Part shown: piece by piece, positions 7,185-9,696 of the stretch
Layout: each line of letters begins with the position of its first letter
Position numbering within the stretch: the stretch's first letter is position 1
Assembly (NCBI GenBank): GCA_947565485.1
Contig: CANOGG010000026.1
Coordinates: forward strand, 1 to 9,696
Source of the DNA: an uncultured Mycoplasma sp.
GTDB taxonomy: Bacteria; Bacillota_I; Bacilli_A; RF39; UBA660
DNA: 9,696 nucleotides
Direction: 5' to 3'
Position numbers and translations under genes: made by a program
Notes under the pieces: model-generated
Seen by the model: the letters and a program-made list of their open reading frames with translations, nothing else
Told to the model about the DNA's origin: nothing
Database searches by the model: none

Positions 7185-7790
7185 ATGGGAGTAAAAGCAG
7201 GAGAGAAAAAACTTGGTGTGAATGCTTCAAGGGAAGATAGAAGACAGAAAATTTATATTAGAAAAATAGAGGAAATAAGTAGAGATGGGAATATTCTTTG
7301 GGGTGATTTTTATAACTTGGGCGAGGGAATAATGGACCGATGGAGTAACAGATTGATAATTAACCTTGATTATGTAATAAAAAGATTAGATTTTAATGGT
7401 AATTATGTGGTAGAGATGAGTGTGGGAGGAGGAGATAAAGACTTTTTGATGCATCCGAGAAAAGGAGTCTTGATTGGTCCAGTTCAAGAAATCGGCGATT
7501 TTTATAAGGGAATGTATATAGTTAGAAATAATGAGAAATATTATGGTTATGATGAAAATGGAGAATTAGTGGTTAGGGAGGCAGATAATATTAAATGGAT
7601 AAGAAAGTTTATGGTAAATGGACGAGGATTTGTTGATTCATATCACGAGGTGCTTCAAGTTACAAATGCAGGATTTGTTTATATAATTGAAGATAATAAA
7701 GATTATTTGATAAGACAACCGTTTGATAATAAAGAATTGTGGCAGTTATTAGAAGAAGGTCCAACTTTAAAATTAGAAAAGAATAGATGA
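7185..7790 (+). CDS. Hypothetical WG-like protein, or the C-terminal part of the gene starting at 5562
   Basis: 201 aa in the same frame as 5562-7184, with its ATG directly after that frame's TAA. AAGGA (7170-7174), 10 nt upstream, could serve as ribosome binding site, so it may be a separate, translationally coupled gene. Against this, the first ~25 residues (MGVKAGEKKLGVNASRED...) continue the linker-like sequence before the stop and echo its MGLKTGSKE. Then follow beta-rich units, of which FYKGMYIVRNNEKYYGYDENG is the clearest WG-like match, then NGRGFVDSYHEVLQV and NAGFVYIIEDNKDYLI. No signal or membrane segment is seen. It ends at TGA eight bases before a good terminator, which fixes the end of the unit and confirms TGA as stop. 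Confidence 0.72.
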   Translation: MGVKAGEKKLGVNASREDRRQKIYIRKIEEISRDGNILWGDFYNLGEGIMDRWSNRLIINLDYVIKRLDFNGNYVVEMSVGGGDKDFLMHPRKGVLIGPVQEIGDFYKGMYIVRNNEKYYGYDENGELVVREADNIKWIRKFMVNGRGFVDSYHEVLQVTNAGFVYIIEDNKDYLIRQPFDNKELWQLLEEGPTLKLEKNR

Positions 7791-7797
7791 AGAAAAT

Positions 7798-7821
7798 AGA
7801 ACGAGAAATTGTTCTTTTTTT
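7798..7821 (+). terminator. Rho-independent terminator closing the 4262-7790 unit
   Basis: AGAACGA (7798-7804) pairs with TTGTTCT (7809-7815) around a GAAA tetraloop, followed by a T run to 7821. Stem and tail closely resemble the terminator at 3196-3223. Confidence 0.9.
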
Positions 7822-7847
7822 GATTGCTTTTTAGGTGGTTTTATGGT
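7820..7847 (+). promoter_or_regulatory. Possible promoter for the paralogous membrane-protein pair
   Basis: TTGATT (7820-7825), a 16-nt spacer and TATGGT (7842-7847), again starting in the T run of the preceding terminator as for nfo. Matches are partial (4 of 6 each). A promoter is expected between the terminator and TTG 7881, but its exact place is uncertain. Confidence 0.35.
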
Positions 7848-7880
7848 AGATTAATTATAGATAATAGAGGTTGATGATTT

Positions 7881-8354
7881 TTGAGAAAAGTAATGGTTAT
7901 TGTATTAGGATTATTAGTGGTTATACTAGGAGTGGAGATTTTGGTGGCAAATAATCTTAAGGTGAAAAGTGGAGATAAAGGAAATAAAGAAATGCCTGTT
8001 AAGATAAATGATGGTGTTAAGCTTTTGGTGACAAAGAAAGATGGTAATGATGTAGTACAGAAGTATGAAATAGTTTTGAATGGAAAAAGACGAGAGGAAA
8101 CTTTGGTTTTTAAAAGTGATGTGAACGTTGATGAAGAGGGAAGAGAGTCATATAATATAGATGCAAAACTTGATGATATTTTGCTATTTTCTATGAATGA
8201 TTATGACGGGTACGATGGTTATGTACCTTTTAAAGAGTTAGCTAAGTCTTTAGAAGAATATATAACTAAGAGATTTAATGAGAAAAATTTTGTAATTTTA
8301 AAAGGTAAAGATAAAAATTATTTGGGGGGTAGTAAATTATATTTTTGGTGTTAG
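7881..8354 (+). CDS. N-terminal piece of the broken membrane protein
   Basis: 157 codons from TTG 7881 to TAG 8352. The TTG start is supported by AGAGG (7866-7870) and by the identical TTGAGAAAAG start of the paralog. The peptide has a hydrophobic segment at residues 4-23 (VMVIVLGLLVVILGVEILVA) and then a Lys/Asp-rich outside part. The last residues before the stop, LYFWC, are probably out of frame; the correct reading continues as LYFGVSNGRE in the +1-shifted frame. If made, the product would be a truncated membrane-tethered protein of about half the length of its paralog. Confidence 0.62.
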   Translation: MRKVMVIVLGLLVVILGVEILVANNLKVKSGDKGNKEMPVKINDGVKLLVTKKDGNDVVQKYEIVLNGKRREETLVFKSDVNVDEEGRESYNIDAKLDDILLFSMNDYDGYDGYVPFKELAKSLEEYITKRFNEKNFVILKGKDKNYLGGSKLYFWC

Positions 8355-8700
8355 TAATGGTCGAGAGAGAACTGTTTTATATGTTTTTAATGATGAGTTG
8401 AAAAATCTTGATAATCGAGGCCTTTTGTTAGACTTGGAAATGGGTAATTTGTATTTAGAAAATGATGTTAAACCATGGTATAAAGATAATATTGGAGTAT
8501 GTCGTGAAGCAAGTAATTGTCAGTTTAGAGGTAGTGTAGATTATGATGAATTAAAAATTTTGTATCATAAGCAATCAAATGATGCTGATGATTTGGAGTA
8601 TTTATAGGAGAGAATGTATAAGATAAATAATGATAAGTTAGAGTATGAAGTAATTAATAAGTATAAAATTATCGAGAGTGTTGGGGCACTAGAATGGTAG
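8355..8700 (+). pseudogene. C-terminal remnant of the broken membrane protein
   Basis: The continuing frame (codons at 8341, 8344 and so on) reads FGVSNGRERTVLYVFNDEL, then to EYL, TAG 8605, ERMYKINNDKLEYEV and on to TAG 8698. Its first start codon is TTG 8398, which lacks a ribosome binding site, so separate translation is unlikely. Two Cys (GVCREASNC) lie close together. The 30 codons after TAG 8605 have no start before an ATG three codons in and still resemble the end of the paralog. Confidence 0.6.
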
Positions 8701-8710
8701 GCGAGTTATT

Positions 8711-9646
8711 TTGAGAAAAGGAGCATATTATATTTTATTGGTATTGTTTGGTTTGGTCTTAGCTGTGGAACTTCATTTTTGCTATAGTGTGATTTTTAAG
8801 ACAGAAAAAAGAGAGACTAGTTATACGAATAATCCAAATGAGGGTACCGATAAAGATAAAGACGATAATAAAGATGGGGAAGATAATAAATTAGAGGGGT
8901 ATTTAAAGACTCTTAATTATGATGAGTATGTATATCAAGAGAGAAATATAGATATTAATCATGTAATTGTAGGGGAAGAGATAAGAAATGATAAAGAGTA
9001 TATTAGAAATTATAAAATTATTATGAATGGAAAGATAACAGATATGGTTGTTAGTTATGTTCTTGATGAAGAGGGAGATATTAAAGGTAGTTTAAAGTAT
9101 GGTGAAAAAACAATGAATTTGGACGTTTTTGATATTAAGGGATATGGCGAGATAAGTGGAAATTTATTAAATAATTATATTGAAAATTTTGCTTTTGATG
9201 TGTTTGAGCCAGAAAATTTAGAATTTTTTAAAGGGGATGATGGGAAAGATTATGTGATTTTTGATATGCATTACTATTCAGATTATGCACCAGAGATTGT
9301 AAGTAATATTTTGAATGATAATTTTGAAAAGTTAAAAGCAAATATAAATGGAAGGGAAGAAGAAAAATTTTTTAGATATAATGGTTTTGTTAGTTATGTG
9401 AGGCTAGATGAGTACAGACCTCATATTGGATATTTAGCAAAAAGAGTAGTATTTGGAGGGGATGGATATTTAAATTTGGCTGTGGTTGATGGCAAAGTTA
9501 GATATGTGTATATTGGTGAAGCTGAGAAATATGATTGCAATAGATTTTCACAAGCGATAGAGTATGAACTTAGTGTTAGAAATAATAAGATAACTTTAAA
9601 GGCATTAGATAGTGAAAAAGTTTTTTGGGAGACAGATAATTGTTAG
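8711..9646 (+). CDS. Intact single-pass membrane protein, second copy of the pair
   Basis: 311 aa from TTG 8711. TAGGCGAG (8698-8705), overlapping the stop of the preceding gene, serves as ribosome binding site, and the TTGAGAAAAG start is shared with the paralog. Residues 5-29 form one hydrophobic segment (AYYILLVLFGLVLAVEL...), with MRK inside giving an N-in, C-out orientation. Then comes a D/K/N/E-rich linker (about 36-62, NPNEGTDKDKDDNKDGED) and an outside domain of about 245 residues of mixed strands and helices, with VFGGDGYLNLAVVDGKVRYVY near the end. There is no lipobox, sortase signal or known enzyme motif. It is probably cotranscribed with the broken copy, 10 nt apart. No family is recognised. 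It ends at TAG; the 15 codons to the next in-frame stop do not look coding. Confidence 0.85.
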   Translation: MRKGAYYILLVLFGLVLAVELHFCYSVIFKTEKRETSYTNNPNEGTDKDKDDNKDGEDNKLEGYLKTLNYDEYVYQERNIDINHVIVGEEIRNDKEYIRNYKIIMNGKITDMVVSYVLDEEGDIKGSLKYGEKTMNLDVFDIKGYGEISGNLLNNYIENFAFDVFEPENLEFFKGDDGKDYVIFDMHYYSDYAPEIVSNILNDNFEKLKANINGREEEKFFRYNGFVSYVRLDEYRPHIGYLAKRVVFGGDGYLNLAVVDGKVRYVYIGEAEKYDCNRFSQAIEYELSVRNNKITLKALDSEKVFWETDNC

Positions 9647-9696
9647 AAAGACTCTTATAATATAAATATAGTTAAGTTCTACAAAATTTGATAGAA

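Larger units (their letters stand above)
7881..8700 (+). pseudogene. Broken first copy of a paralogous single-pass membrane protein
   Basis: A gene of about 272 codons can be rebuilt if one base is removed between 8302 and 8354 (G6 run 8324-8329 or T5 run 8342-8346) and the in-frame TAG at 8605-8607 is ignored. The rebuilt product starts MRKVMVIVLGLLVVILGVEIL, a membrane segment or uncleaved signal, followed by a charged outside domain, and ends ...IIESVGALEW at TAG 8698-8700. It is paralogous to the next gene: same TTGAGAAAAG start, similar N-terminal helix, KY.I..NGK near the middle, FNEKNFVILKGKDKNY against FEPENLEFFKGDDGKDY, and YKINNDKLEYEV against LSVRNNKITLKAL beyond the TAG. The damage may be real decay, phase variation or sequencing error. 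Function unknown. Confidence 0.7.

Noticed and set aside
3176..9646. General reassignment of TAG to a sense codon in this genome
   Set aside because: TAG ends three frames at sensible places (3176, 8698, 9644), one in-frame stop is TAA, and one gene also has a frameshift, so gene decay explains more with less.
9656..9661. TATAAT as a promoter for a gene beyond the window
   Set aside because: No -35 with acceptable spacing is visible, and the downstream gene is outside the window.
9677..9696. Inverted repeat TTCTA...TAGAA as a terminator of the 311-aa gene
   Set aside because: Only five pairs are visible and the window ends before any T run; it could be half of a longer stem but cannot be supported.

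Overview
The window is AT-rich (roughly 30% G+C by eye) and every supported gene lies on the + strand. Short Shine-Dalgarno sites, sigma-A-type promoters and U-tailed hairpin terminators point to a low-G+C Gram-positive bacterium (Bacillota or a close relative). TGA is used as a stop just before a good terminator (7788-7790), so the standard bacterial code applies and not the mycoplasma code. No rRNA, tRNA, CRISPR array, transposase or origin was seen.

Bases 2-3178 are one long frame, open at the left edge. Its first ~45-50 codons are the active-site segment of a DegT/DnrJ/EryC1/StrS PLP aminotransferase. They run in frame into a large surface protein: helical region, beta module, F5/8-type-C-like module, four Ig-like repeats, an Asn/Gly/Pro/Asp linker and a C-terminal membrane anchor. 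This join is unexpected and is either a real recombination or an assembly chimera. A terminator follows; its 3' arm overlaps a promoter for nfo (endonuclease IV, 3257-4162), the only gene here with a confident biochemical function. All nine metal ligands are visible in it.

Bases 4202-7821 form a transcription unit with a strong extended -10 promoter and a GAAA-loop terminator. It encodes an unrecognised 431-aa protein (4262-5557), then a single reading frame from 5562 to 7790 broken by two TAG codons (5883, 6471) and one TAA (7182). The stretch 6474-6899 is open in this frame but has no start codon, so it makes sense only as part of the gene before it. The fragments carry short beta-hairpin units resembling degenerate WG repeats.

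Bases 7881-9646 hold a tandem pair of paralogous genes, each with one N-terminal membrane segment and an outside domain, both starting at TTG in the shared string TTGAGAAAAG. The first copy is broken by a one-base frameshift (8302-8354) and an in-frame TAG (8605); the second is intact.

The genes do not form an obvious pathway. The right two-thirds looks like a lineage-specific set of fast-evolving, partly decaying genes on a strand very poor in C, next to a housekeeping DNA-repair gene and a possibly rearranged surface-protein gene. The four in-frame stops all fit single C-to-T changes in Gln codons, but nonsense suppression or phase switching cannot be excluded from sequence alone.
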